A stretch of DNA of 64,000 nt, from positions 1,612,001 to 1,676,000 of the forward strand of contig CP081102.1 of NCBI GenBank assembly GCA_025141835.1, read 5' to 3'. Each line of letters begins with the position of its first letter. Within the stretch, counting starts at the first letter, position 1. The stretch is from Rhodobacteraceae bacterium M385 (lineage in GTDB: Bacteria > Pseudomonadota > Alphaproteobacteria > Rhodobacterales > Rhodobacteraceae). Both the position numbers and the translations under genes were made by a program. This document shows, one piece after another, positions 16,772 to 25,398 of this stretch. The notes under the pieces were generated by a model. It had not been told where the DNA came from, did not search any database, and worked only from the letters and a program-made list of their open reading frames with translations.

Positions 16772-18703
16772 CTACAAAAATTCGATAAGCGCCATTTCAT
16801 TTAGTACATTCTCATTGGGGAAAATCCCTGCTGCCCGAACTTGTCGTTCTGCAAGAGCTGCGTCTGTAGTGAAATAGACAACAACCAAGTCAGTGAGCGC
16901 TCGAGTGCAGCACACGTAGAAAAGGCGTCGCGTTCTTTCAATGGCTGTTTCTTTACCATCTCTTATGTTCGCTTGGTCGCGGGGCGAAGGTGCCTTTACA
17001 CCGAAGAACTTGTCATAAGAAAACTGAACATGCGTACCTTCGTCATCATCAAGGACAACCAATACTCGCTCAAACTCAGCACCTTTGATCCCCTGGTGGG
17101 TCGAAAACGGAGAGAGTTGCTGAGTATAATTTCGATAACCGCGAAACTGTTGGGCAGAGCACCTCAATAGGGCGTCGATGGATGCAATCTCTCGTGTTGT
17201 TTCTTCTTCATCTTCGGTGTCGTTCACTTCTACTTCACCCTGAACTGGGACGTCATCAAGGTATCTGAGAATTCGGGGATCAAGAGAGAAAAGGCGCAGG
17301 TCGCGTAGATGCGTGAAGACGTCACGCACGCTAGCGTCTGATCCTTCGGCTAACATCGTGCAAAGCTGTGCCACACCGCTTCTTAGAGTAGCAAGTAGTT
17401 CAGCTACGCCATTCTTGGGGATCGCGTCTTTCTCCAAGAGGGGGCAATGCTTCCGGAGGAGCGCCATAGCACCAAACTCGTCGCCAGCTTCGATGGCTTC
17501 AACGATTTGAAGGACGAATGAATCAAAGGGTCGTATCGGCCAAGCAGTAGCATCTAAAAAACCGTCACGAAAAGAACTTGGTGCTCTATCGTTCATTGCG
17601 GCATATAGGTCCCCAAAGCCAAGCCTAGTCGCCGCCATTCGGTGGACTATGACAAGGAGTTTGAAGTCTGCATCGGGTCCGTCTGCCCATTCGGGGGCAT
17701 CATTTTTTATGGCAACCAAATTTCGAACTGCTGCCAACAGCTCGTTGCGCCGATCATCGGCGGGAAGCACAAAAATGCGCGCAGTGCCTTCCACTGGAAC
17801 ACTCAGCCCGTCAACGTCACGCATACGTCCACCGGTTTGAATCAAGCCATCTCCACCACTGCGAATTTCATTTGCCACCGCAAGAACAGCCTGTGGACAG
17901 CGGAAGTTTTCTTCCTTCTCGATGGGTAGCCAATCGTCTTCAAGTTCGATTGGACCAATTCCGGTAGGAAAGATGCGTTGCATAGGGTCGCCAAAAAATC
18001 CCAAACAAAATCTGCCGCCCGCTTGGGCAGAAACTGCTTTTAAAGCCGCTACGACGACGTCTTGAGTGTCTTGGCTTTCGTCAACAAAGATGAATGGAAA
18101 CTGTTGTGCGACTACTGTTCGAAAAAGTGGGCGTTCAAGTAAGAAATCAGTCGCCATACGGATGATGTCGTCGTGGCCTAAGAAACCGTTTGGGTAGTCA
18201 CTTCCGGTTCCATAGGTGAAGCGCTTGATAAGCTCTACTTCGGCGAGAGAGGCCTCGTATCGCGAAATGTCACGCGTGTTCTTATCACGCGTTCTCTGTT
18301 GAACTCTCGGTCCATAACCAGCAGCAGCGGCAGCTAAATCGGCAATTTTCTCCCCAATCCTGCGGATCACCCATATCTTTATGTCGGATTGAAAAGAGCG
18401 AGTAATTGACCAAAGAAAACTGTGGATGGTCGAAACATGGACGACAGGGTTATTTCCAACATCCGCCCAAATCTCTCCAGCCGCGATCTCGGTGTAAGTG
18501 ATACAAGCAATTCGCTGGCGTTTGCGCTTTAAAGTTGTGCCTTGGGACTCAATTGTCGCATTTAGAGCTTTCACTAATGACGTCGTCTTGCCGGAACCAG
18601 CTCCTGCAACCATGGTGAAGTTGCGCTTCTCTGCGCCGGTCAAGCAACTGCGCAGTTCTAAGTCCGCCGGGGTATCAGGTTTGTTTGCGCGACTGCTACT
18701 CAT
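16772..18703 (-). CDS. UvrD/Rep-like helicase, GajB-like
   Basis: A 643-residue superfamily 1A helicase. Walker A GAGSGKTTS is at residues 34-42, motif II is FIFVDESQDTQD near residue 210, and the C-terminal motifs are HQGIKGAEFERVLVVLDD and RRLFYVCCTRALTDLVVV. In Gabija systems GajB is such a helicase-like ATPase encoded directly downstream of the nuclease GajA and forming a complex with it. That is the order here, with an ATGA overlap. The protein is longer than the B. cereus GajB (about 490 residues), so a divergent subtype is likely. Confidence 0.82.
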   Translation of the reverse strand: MSSSRANKPDTPADLELRSCLTGAEKRNFTMVAGAGSGKTTSLVKALNATIESQGTTLKRKRQRIACITYTEIAAGEIWADVGNNPVVHVSTIHSFLWSITRSFQSDIKIWVIRRIGEKIADLAAAAAGYGPRVQQRTRDKNTRDISRYEASLAEVELIKRFTYGTGSDYPNGFLGHDDIIRMATDFLLERPLFRTVVAQQFPFIFVDESQDTQDVVVAALKAVSAQAGGRFCLGFFGDPMQRIFPTGIGPIELEDDWLPIEKEENFRCPQAVLAVANEIRSGGDGLIQTGGRMRDVDGLSVPVEGTARIFVLPADDRRNELLAAVRNLVAIKNDAPEWADGPDADFKLLVIVHRMAATRLGFGDLYAAMNDRAPSSFRDGFLDATAWPIRPFDSFVLQIVEAIEAGDEFGAMALLRKHCPLLEKDAIPKNGVAELLATLRSGVAQLCTMLAEGSDASVRDVFTHLRDLRLFSLDPRILRYLDDVPVQGEVEVNDTEDEEETTREIASIDALLRCSAQQFRGYRNYTQQLSPFSTHQGIKGAEFERVLVVLDDDEGTHVQFSYDKFFGVKAPSPRDQANIRDGKETAIERTRRLFYVCCTRALTDLVVVYFTTDAALAERQVRAAGIFPNENVLNEMALIEFL

Positions 18704-20955
18704 TCGACGGCTCCCACTGCCTCAACGATAGCTTCGACCTCCTCGACTTCTTCAAGGTCGATCTGGTTGGCAAGCCAAACAAGGCCGTCGCGGATGTAAG
18801 TCGGGGTGACCCAAGCGTCCTTGTCTGCCGCAAGAACTTGCAAGGCAAATTTGGTCTTATCGAAGCTCGAGCTCCTAACTCGTTTGTTGAGACCTTTGGC
18901 GAGTGCAGACGCGTCTGCGGGTGCGGTGCGTAATTTCAATCCAACACTGCGTTGGGCGTTTTCCTGACACCAACTTGCATTTTCCAGCCCAAATGACTCC
19001 TCAAGGGTTCGACCGCAAAGTGAAGCGGTATTTCCTCCCCATGTCACGTCCGTCGCCATTTGATATGAAACATGTACCTTCGCAGGTTCCGAACCGATTA
19101 GATCAGCTACTTTGTCGTCGAGTTCGGTTGTTAGAAGATCGGAGATAAGCCGCTTCTTTGGTAGCCATTGTATAAGTGTTTGGTTTGAAGTTTCCGCATG
19201 ATTGTCAGCGGGCAAGCAGGCCTTTCCATACCGCTTTTTGGGAGGTTCGTCCCCTTCGGTCGGAATTTCAAACTCAACACCTTCATCTTCATTCTCATCT
19301 TCAATCGGCGGCGGATCGTCCGAACCTGTGACGCTATCGATATCTGTGATTATAAGTGTTGAAACACCAAGAAACTCGATCAATTCCTTGAAACGGTAAC
19401 CAAAAGCGCCCCCTACTTCCAATATGCAAAGGGCAGCTGACCTTAGTGCCGCAGCCTCTTTCTCAATCATAAGCGGTATTAAAAGGCGTTCGACGTTGCC
19501 TTCAACGAGGACTGCTGCGTCGGCAAAGAACAGATCACAATGAGTCAGTTTAAGGTATCGTTGTAGGAAGTCGCGGTCTTTTGGAGCATCTCCAGCTTGA
19601 AACGACGAAAGGTTCAATACTTGGGTGTTCTGTTCACCATCGATTGTGTGTCGCCTGAAATATCGAATAGGCGTGAAACCGCGTTCGTAGAGTATGTGAG
19701 GTGAATGAGTTGTGACAACGACCTGACTGGCAAAAGCGCCTTCTTCGCCGTCAGGCGGGTCGAGTAAACTTAAAACATTTCGAATGAAAACCTGTTGGAG
19801 TTGTGCATGCAGATGAGCTTCCGGTTCCTCGATGAAAATCAAGTGTAAAGGTGGGCGGCTCTCATCCTCGTCAACCCATTTTGCTTGCAGGTCTAGGATT
19901 TCGACGACCATGTAGATGAGGTTCTTAAAGCCTAATCCATTGTAGGTATCGGGAAGGCGCGCAGCGTCTTCGCCGTCACCCAAAACGTAGTTGATGCGTG
20001 CATCCTGGCTCATCACCGATGCAGGATTCAATGCCGACTTAATTTCAAGCCTTGGATTATGCAGCCCCGGATAGCCAAGGGTTGCGATACGGTCGAGAGT
20101 CGGGGCGAACACGTCGGTTAGGTGCTCATTCAAACCAACCTCTGACTCGAACAATGCTCTCAAAGCTGTATGATCTTCATCCCGTTGCTCAAGGTTTCGT
20201 TGGTAAAAACGGCTTAGTCGCCTAGACAGATCCTCAGAACGGCCCGCACCACCTTCAGAGCGAGCAGATGGGTCGGCCAAATGTCTCTGGGCATTCAAAC
20301 AGTCAACCCGAACCAGTGACTTTAAGACGGCTCCACCGTTGAGTTCTCCAGCGATTGCCGCAGGTTGATATCCCGCATCTGCCTCAAGATCGTCGTTAAA
20401 CTGAGCGTGGTCGAGGACGGAGTAACGGAGTTCGAATTCGGTCTGTAGTTCTTTATCGAGATAGTCAGTTAGGGATTTCGGCCACGGCACATAATTACCT
20501 CCACCATCCGGAAGAGCCTCAGCTTGAGCTAGAGCAGCCTCTTTTTTCTGGCGGTATCTTTGGAGCAATTCAGCAGGGCTTTTTGCAGCAAATTCAATTC
20601 GAATGCCGACAATGCTTCCAGCCCAAGCGGTACTGGGTAGAAGCGGAATTACAAGATGGAGATCCGCCTCGGAAACTTGAAACCAGATGTCCATGCCGAT
20701 GGCCGGTATCGTCGCGTTGACATCGCCTGCTGCATCAGCCTCTTCGAGGGCGTTCAGTTCGCTCCAAGTATGAGAGCTAAAGTCGAAAAGTGAGAAACGA
20801 TTTTTTTCCCCCGTTAGGAAAGTCATGATCGCCTGCGTGGCTGATGTTTTGCCGCTGTTGTTAGCACCTACAAAGATCGAAATATCGGATGCCAGATCGA
20901 CACGGACATCGCTTAATCGTCTGTAATTTTTAAGCCGGTAGGAATGAATATGCAA
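18700..20955 (-). CDS. OLD-family ATPase/TOPRIM nuclease, GajA-like
   Basis: A 751-residue protein with an N-terminal ABC-type ATPase and a C-terminal TOPRIM nuclease domain. Walker A is VGANNSGKTS near residue 33, Walker B is LIFIEEPEAHLHAQ near residue 395, and the His switch is VVTTHSPHILYE. TOPRIM residues are in AAVLVEGNVERLLIP and LIITDIDS near residue 555. Followed by a UvrD-like helicase gene, this is the class 2 OLD (Gabija) arrangement, a phage-defence nuclease sensing nucleotide depletion. The TTG at 20955 is chosen because GGAGG lies nine bases upstream; the TTG at 20964 touches that site. It is longer than B. cereus GajA (about 580 residues), mainly in the insert before Walker B and at the C-terminus. 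Confidence 0.85.
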   Translation of the reverse strand: MHIHSYRLKNYRRLSDVRVDLASDISIFVGANNSGKTSATQAIMTFLTGEKNRFSLFDFSSHTWSELNALEEADAAGDVNATIPAIGMDIWFQVSEADLHLVIPLLPSTAWAGSIVGIRIEFAAKSPAELLQRYRQKKEAALAQAEALPDGGGNYVPWPKSLTDYLDKELQTEFELRYSVLDHAQFNDDLEADAGYQPAAIAGELNGGAVLKSLVRVDCLNAQRHLADPSARSEGGAGRSEDLSRRLSRFYQRNLEQRDEDHTALRALFESEVGLNEHLTDVFAPTLDRIATLGYPGLHNPRLEIKSALNPASVMSQDARINYVLGDGEDAARLPDTYNGLGFKNLIYMVVEILDLQAKWVDEDESRPPLHLIFIEEPEAHLHAQLQQVFIRNVLSLLDPPDGEEGAFASQVVVTTHSPHILYERGFTPIRYFRRHTIDGEQNTQVLNLSSFQAGDAPKDRDFLQRYLKLTHCDLFFADAAVLVEGNVERLLIPLMIEKEAAALRSAALCILEVGGAFGYRFKELIEFLGVSTLIITDIDSVTGSDDPPPIEDENEDEGVEFEIPTEGDEPPKKRYGKACLPADNHAETSNQTLIQWLPKKRLISDLLTTELDDKVADLIGSEPAKVHVSYQMATDVTWGGNTASLCGRTLEESFGLENASWCQENAQRSVGLKLRTAPADASALAKGLNKRVRSSSFDKTKFALQVLAADKDAWVTPTYIRDGLVWLANQIDLEEVEEVEAIVEAVGAVE

Positions 20956-20986
20956 CGACCGCAACCTCCAGTTTTCTCCAGCCTAT

Positions 20987-21346
20987 ATGCAACCTAAGAG
21001 TGAGGTCGAGCGACTTATTAATGGAATACGAGTTTTTCTGGAGCAATGTGCAGAAGTTAGGCTTGTCGATAGAGCAGGCGCTCGCAGCAGAGTGCTGCGA
21101 GTTGCAAATGAAAGTCTGTTTTGTGAAAGCTGCACCGCAGCACAATGCACCATGGCGAGTGTCCGGTTTGGGCCGCTTGACCTTTTGGGTCGAACGGGCA
21201 ATCATGTTGTCGGCCTAACGCGTAGGCCGGTGTGCCCGCCATGCGAAGCAAAGCAACGCGACTTATTTTTTTTGGATACCATGCCGCTGGCGGGGTCCGA
21301 TAAGCAGCGGGCACCTTTTCGGATCCGGTTCGGATATGGATCATGA
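20987..21346 (+). CDS. Doubtful 119-residue ORF overlapping the start of the zinc-ribbon gene
   Basis: An open frame from an ATG at 20987 ends in a TGA at 21344-21346 that overlaps the next ATG (ATGA). The product has CESC and CPPC pairs but is otherwise of odd composition, and there is no clear ribosome binding site. The stretch has the look of degenerate intergenic sequence. It would also overlap the promoter region of the divergent nuclease gene. I list it because of the overlap with the downstream gene, not because the protein is convincing. Confidence 0.25.
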   Translation: MQPKSEVERLINGIRVFLEQCAEVRLVDRAGARSRVLRVANESLFCESCTAAQCTMASVRFGPLDLLGRTGNHVVGLTRRPVCPPCEAKQRDLFFLDTMPLAGSDKQRAPFRIRFGYGS

Positions 21347-22491
21347 AACCGACATACTACCTTAAGAAACTGAAAGAACTGTCTAAACGCTACGCGCGAG
21401 CTAAACAGGTACCTCTTCACAAAGCCCGTGATACGGTTGCCGAGGTTCTAGGCTTTTCACACTGGAACGACGTTACTAAGGCACATAGAGCCGGTTGGAC
21501 CCCAACAAAGGAGCATGTCTCTGCCGTTGAAAACTTGCTCGTCGAAGCGCTGCCGGGCGATGAAGCTGGTGGACCCGAATTTGGGTCATTCTTTGCAAAC
21601 TCACTCTTCGAGACAGATGTTCAATACGGTACCATTGATGGGCACGAATACACTATCTCAGCTTCAATGGGCGACGTACAAATGCATGGGATAGGTTGGT
21701 GCCTTCATGTGCCGGAAGCTCCAAATGGAGAACCTCGTCTAGAGATCGCAAAGCAGATTGAGCATGAGGCTCCAGTCCACGCAACGGCATTTCAGCAAGA
21801 AGCGCTCAACATCTCCGTCAAGCGTGCAGAACAGGTTCGTGCGGGGATCGCATCAGATTGGCCAAGACGTTCCACCAAGCCTGACAAAGACGGCCTGGTC
21901 CGTCATCCCCTACACGGCGATGATTCCAGTAAGTGGTTCTGCTTGCATTGTGACGCTTCGATAACCGGCGAACAGATTGCCAAGAGTCTTTGGCATTGCC
22001 CACGTTGCGATGCTTCTCCCCTTGATATCTTCAACAGTCCTTGGTGGCTTGAAGGACAAGATAGAAAACCGGAGCCAATTGCTGACAACGAGCTACTTGG
22101 GAGGCCTGAGCTAATCGTAGATGTTCTGGATACACGCCTGAAGCTGGAGCTCGATGCAGAAAAGGTGACTTTATTGATACGAAGCGCTCTCGTTGAGGAT
22201 GCCTCGAACGTAAGCGAACGGTTGGGGGCTTTGTTTGCCGATATCTTTGTTCATGACGACAACGATGTATGCATTACTTTTGATGAAGACCTTTGGCCGG
22301 AACATAAGGAACCTGTTTCAGCATTCGCAGTTGCCGCTCAACTCGGAATAAATGTTGATCTAGAGCTTTGTCTGCGGGAGTTGCCCTTCGCTTGGCCAGG
22401 GTTGGGTGAGCACACTAAGAGCACCGTTGAGTACACCGAAATGATGCTTAGCGCCTACGCCAGCCAACGGGCTGACAAAGAGGTCGAATGA
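21343..22491 (+). CDS. Zinc-ribbon protein of unknown function in the defence island
   Basis: A 382-residue cytoplasmic protein. The first 55 residues (LKELSKRYARAKQVPLHKARDTVAEVLGFSHWNDV cut into two helices) resemble the small helical domain found at the N-terminus of glyoxalase-superfamily-related proteins, where a conserved G-x-x-x-W-N turn occurs. A four-cysteine zinc ribbon is formed by CLHC and CPRC about residues 204-224. The acidic C-terminal half has no recognised motif. It is divergent from the Gabija-like pair and is the last gene before the right repeat. I do not recognise the full-length family. A regulator or an additional defence component is possible. Confidence 0.7.
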   Translation: MKPTYYLKKLKELSKRYARAKQVPLHKARDTVAEVLGFSHWNDVTKAHRAGWTPTKEHVSAVENLLVEALPGDEAGGPEFGSFFANSLFETDVQYGTIDGHEYTISASMGDVQMHGIGWCLHVPEAPNGEPRLEIAKQIEHEAPVHATAFQQEALNISVKRAEQVRAGIASDWPRRSTKPDKDGLVRHPLHGDDSSKWFCLHCDASITGEQIAKSLWHCPRCDASPLDIFNSPWWLEGQDRKPEPIADNELLGRPELIVDVLDTRLKLELDAEKVTLLIRSALVEDASNVSERLGALFADIFVHDDNDVCITFDEDLWPEHKEPVSAFAVAAQLGINVDLELCLRELPFAWPGLGEHTKSTVEYTEMMLSAYASQRADKEVE

Positions 22492-22950
22492 GGAACGACC
22501 ACTAGAATACAGGTTGCAGGGAGTGTCTCTGCAGCCTGCCACAAGCGTGTTCGATGATCTCCCGGTTTCGAAACTACAGCGAATGACCGGAATGCGGACT
22601 GCGACTGCAGCATAGAAACAGCAAAATCAACGGCAGCTTAGGGCCGCTGCGTGCCCTCACCCTATCGGGCAGTGCCTAGGGGGATCGAGAAGGGGGCCAT
22701 GGCGAATGGTCCCCTCGGGGGTGCCTCAAATCGACCCGGGCGAAGGCGGGCCGACATCCCGCGCGTAAGACGCGCCGAGTGGAGCGAGGGTAGGTGCGGC
22801 CTGCTCTGGCACACGGCGAGAGGCGAGAGATTTTCTTAACTGTTGCTTGCGAAACACGTCTGGAACATCGGCGCTACTGCTTCCGCAGTGCTTCCATCAC
22901 ATTTAACCACCTGCGATGCGACAGGCTCATATGCCAGTAACGCATTGATT
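22492..22950. other. Gene-free right end of the element with GC-rich structured stretch
   Basis: No credible gene is present in 459 bases. From about 22640 to 22830 the sequence becomes GC-rich, unlike the rest of the element. It contains a nine-base-pair stem GGGGGCCAT/ATGGTCCCC (22692-22714, one wobble pair) and a GCGCG/CGCGC stem near 22760. CCGCAGTGCTTCCA at 22883-22896 recurs near the left end (13084-13097) in the same orientation. Candidate roles are an origin, a small RNA, or integrase arm sites. Confidence 0.45.
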
Positions 22951-23008
22951 TAATGTGAAAAACTGGCTCCGGCGGTAGGGATCGAACCTACGACAAATTG
23001 ATTAACAG
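22951..23008. repeat. Right attachment site (58-bp direct repeat inside tRNA-Asn)
   Basis: Identical to 12891-12948. Here the repeat is continuous with the 5' half of the tRNA, so integration restored a functional tRNA gene. The tRNA-side boundary is at the anticodon loop. Confidence 0.95.
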
Positions 23009-23038
23009 TCAACTGCTCTACCGCTGAGCTACGCCGGA
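22964..23038 (-). tRNA. tRNA-Asn (GTT)
   Basis: Reading the minus strand from 23038 gives a 75-nucleotide cloverleaf: acceptor TCCGGCG paired with CGCCGGA, D arm with AGCTCAGCGGTAGAGC, anticodon loop CTGTTAA with anticodon GTT, T arm GTAGGTTCGATCCCTAC, discriminator G and encoded CCA. The 3' part was supplied by the integrated element. No other tRNA-Asn is seen in the window. Confidence 0.97.
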
Positions 23039-23096
23039 ACTGAGGGCGATATAGCAAGGGTCTTATGGGGCGTCCAGTGGGGGAAACCGGAAAATT

Positions 23097-23960
23097 TCAA
23101 TCAGGGTGAAAAAGGCTGTCGGCGCGGATTGGGCCGGGGGTGGTGATGTGGGCGCGGGTGTGGAGGTCGATGAGGTGAGCCAGCACGTTGCGGGCGGCGG
23201 CTGGAAGCAGGGCGGGGGCCACGTCGGTGTAGATGTGGCGGGCGAGGCTTTCGGCGCACGCGGGACCGATGCTGCGCAATGTCTCAAGGATTTGCGCCTC
23301 ACGGGTGCGGCGGTGTTCAATAAGGGCGGTGCAGCGCGCTTGGGGCTCGGTCACCGGGTCGCCGTGGCCGGGGTAGTAGATGCGGTCCGTGCGAGCCGCC
23401 AGTCGGGCGACAGAGGAGAAGAACGCGGTCATGTCGCCATCGGGCGGAGACACCAGCGACGTGGACCAGCCCATGACCAAATCGCCCGAGAACAGCGCGT
23501 CGCCCCAAGCGAAGCTAAGGTGATTGGCCATGTGGCCGGGGGTTTCCAGCACGGTGATTCCCTCGATCACGTCGCCTTCGGATATTTGCTCGTCGGGGGT
23601 GAAATCCGCATCCACCCCTTCACCGCCGCCCACACCGTCGCCCAAGGCGGCCATCACCGGGCTTTTGCCCCAGTCTGAAGGCCCGGCGGCGAAGATGCGC
23701 GCGCCACTCGCCTCGGCCAAGGGGCGGGCGAGGGGGGAGTGGTCCAAATGGGAATGGGTCACGAGGATTCTTGCCACACGTTCTCCGGGGCGCAAAGCGG
23801 CCAGGATGGCATCCAGATGCGCGGGCTCGGAAGGGCCGGGATCAATCACGACAACCTCACCCTCTCCAACGATATAGGTATGGGTGCCGGTGTAGGTCAT
23901 CGGAGACGGATTGTTGGCCGTCACCCGGCGCAGGCCCGGCTCCAGTGTTTCGCTTTGCAT
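23097..23960 (-). CDS. MBL-fold metallo-hydrolase (LACTB2-like)
   Basis: A 287-residue metallo-beta-lactamase-fold hydrolase. The zinc ligands are in THSHLDHSP near residue 72, ETPGHMANHL, SGDLVMGW and YYPGHGDPV. A C-terminal winged-helix-like region (EAQILETLRSIGPACAESLARHIY) is like that of LACTB2 and related ribonuclease-like enzymes. The ATG at 23960 is chosen; an upstream ATG at 23987 would add MYLSGTGPI, and no strong ribosome binding site decides between them. It is divergent from the histidine kinase gene. The substrate is unknown. Confidence 0.85.
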   Translation of the reverse strand: MQSETLEPGLRRVTANNPSPMTYTGTHTYIVGEGEVVVIDPGPSEPAHLDAILAALRPGERVARILVTHSHLDHSPLARPLAEASGARIFAAGPSDWGKSPVMAALGDGVGGGEGVDADFTPDEQISEGDVIEGITVLETPGHMANHLSFAWGDALFSGDLVMGWSTSLVSPPDGDMTAFFSSVARLAARTDRIYYPGHGDPVTEPQARCTALIEHRRTREAQILETLRSIGPACAESLARHIYTDVAPALLPAAARNVLAHLIDLHTRAHITTPGPIRADSLFHPD

Positions 23961-23990
23961 GATCGGCCCTGTCCCGCTTAGATACATCCC

Positions 23991-25295
23991 ATGACACCTT
24001 CGGCTTGGATCAAACGCTTCTTGCCCCGTAGCCTTTACGGGCGTGCGGCGCTGATCCTGATCGTGCCTGTGGTCACGATCCAACTTGTCGTCAGTTCGGT
24101 CTTTCTGCAACGCCATTTCGAGGATGTGACGCGACAGTTGACCAACGCGCTAAGCCTTGATTTTAACCTCGTGCTGGACACGCTGGTGGAAGAGGGGCGC
24201 GAAGCCGCCGAGGCGCTGGCGTTGGATTTGGAGATTGAGTTTACCAACTCACCCCCTGTCATGTCCGACGATTGGTATTTCTACGATCTCTCGGGCGTTG
24301 TGGTGATCGAGGTGCTGCGGGACCGGGTGCCCGGTGTCATGGCGGTGGACCTGCGCAGCAATGAACGGCTCGTTTCTGCGGTGGTGGAGGTGGCGGGCAC
24401 GGACATCGGGCTCAGCACCTCACGGCGTCGTGCGTCTGCTGCGGCACCCCACCAATTGCTGGTGATCATGGTCGCGACGGGGGTGTTGATGACCTTGGTG
24501 GCCTACCTGTTTTTGCGCAACCAATTGCGCCCGATCCGCCGCTTGGCACGGGCGGCGGAAGATTTCGGCAAGGGGCGCAACACGCCGTATTACCCGTCCG
24601 GGGCCACAGAAGTACGCTCGGCCGGGCGGGCATTTCTGGATATGCGAGGCCGGATTGAGGGCTACCTTGAACAACGCACCTTGATGCTGTCGGGCGTATC
24701 GCACGATCTGCGCACGCCTCTGACACGGATGCGACTGGCGCTGGGGATGATGGACGACGGCGCGGACCGCGATGCGTTGATCCAGGACGTGGACGAGATG
24801 CAGACCTTGGTTGCGACGTTCCTTGATTTCGTGCGCGGCGATGCTTTGGATGATCCAGAGCTGGTCGATCCCCTCGCGCTGGTGCGCAAGATCGTGGAGA
24901 ACGCGCAAAGGGCAGGGGGAGACGTGAGCCTTGATATGCCCGACGCGGTGGAGGCTGTTTTGCTTCGGCCCATCGCCGTGCAGCGGGCTGTGACAAACCT
25001 TGTTTCTAACGCTTTGCGTTACGGTGGGCGCACGGCGGTATCTGTCGCGGTGATGGAGCGGACCTTGCGCATCACGGTGGAGGATGCGGGCCCCGGTATC
25101 CCCCCCGAGTTGCGAGAGGAGGCGTTGCGCCCGTTCATTCGGCTCGATTCCGCACGCAACCAGAACCAAGGGTCCGGCGTCGGGCTTGGGCTGGCCATTA
25201 CCCATGACATCACCCGCCGCCACGGCGGGTCTTTGGCGCTTGGGGAAAGCGCCTATTTGGGCGGGTTGCGGGTGGATCTGACGCTGCCGCGCTAG
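23991..25295 (+). CDS. EnvZ-like sensor histidine kinase
   Basis: A 434-residue inner-membrane sensor kinase. Two membrane segments (about residues 20-40 and 155-176) enclose a periplasmic sensor domain. A HAMP linker (LRNQLRPIRRLARAAEDFG) follows. The DHp domain has the phosphorylated histidine in SGVSHDLRTPLTRM near residue 240, and the ATP-binding domain has LVSNALRYGG, DAGPGIPPE and GVGLGLAI. The overall pattern matches EnvZ-type kinases of alphaproteobacteria. No response regulator is adjacent, so its partner must be encoded elsewhere. Confidence 0.9.
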   Translation: MTPSAWIKRFLPRSLYGRAALILIVPVVTIQLVVSSVFLQRHFEDVTRQLTNALSLDFNLVLDTLVEEGREAAEALALDLEIEFTNSPPVMSDDWYFYDLSGVVVIEVLRDRVPGVMAVDLRSNERLVSAVVEVAGTDIGLSTSRRRASAAAPHQLLVIMVATGVLMTLVAYLFLRNQLRPIRRLARAAEDFGKGRNTPYYPSGATEVRSAGRAFLDMRGRIEGYLEQRTLMLSGVSHDLRTPLTRMRLALGMMDDGADRDALIQDVDEMQTLVATFLDFVRGDALDDPELVDPLALVRKIVENAQRAGGDVSLDMPDAVEAVLLRPIAVQRAVTNLVSNALRYGGRTAVSVAVMERTLRITVEDAGPGIPPELREEALRPFIRLDSARNQNQGSGVGLGLAITHDITRRHGGSLALGESAYLGGLRVDLTLPR

Positions 25296-25398
25296 GCGTT
25301 GCGGGCGTGGTGCCTAAATCACATAGCTAAAACTTAGGGTTTGGGTCCAATGTGTTAGCGGTCTACCTTTGACGGATCAAAACATAGGAACAGGCAAT

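Larger units (their letters stand above)
12891..23008. mobile_element. 10-kb integrated element in tRNA-Asn carrying a Gabija-like defence module
   Basis: Bounded by perfect 58-bp direct repeats, with the intact tRNA regenerated at the right end. Gene order from the left: tyrosine integrase, coupled unknown gene, AlpA-like HTH protein, Rep-like initiator (all plus strand), helicase and OLD-family nuclease (minus strand), zinc-ribbon protein (plus strand). Most of the genes are visibly more AT-rich than the surrounding chromosome. No conjugation, capsid or packaging genes are seen. It therefore looks like a small integrative element or satellite that can excise and perhaps replicate, but depends on others for transfer. 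Loss of function is not evident in any of its genes. Confidence 0.92.

Noticed and set aside
16772..22491. CRISPR or restriction-modification system in the island
   Set aside because: No repeat-spacer array, cas gene, methylase or restriction motif was seen; the defence genes are of the OLD/helicase type.
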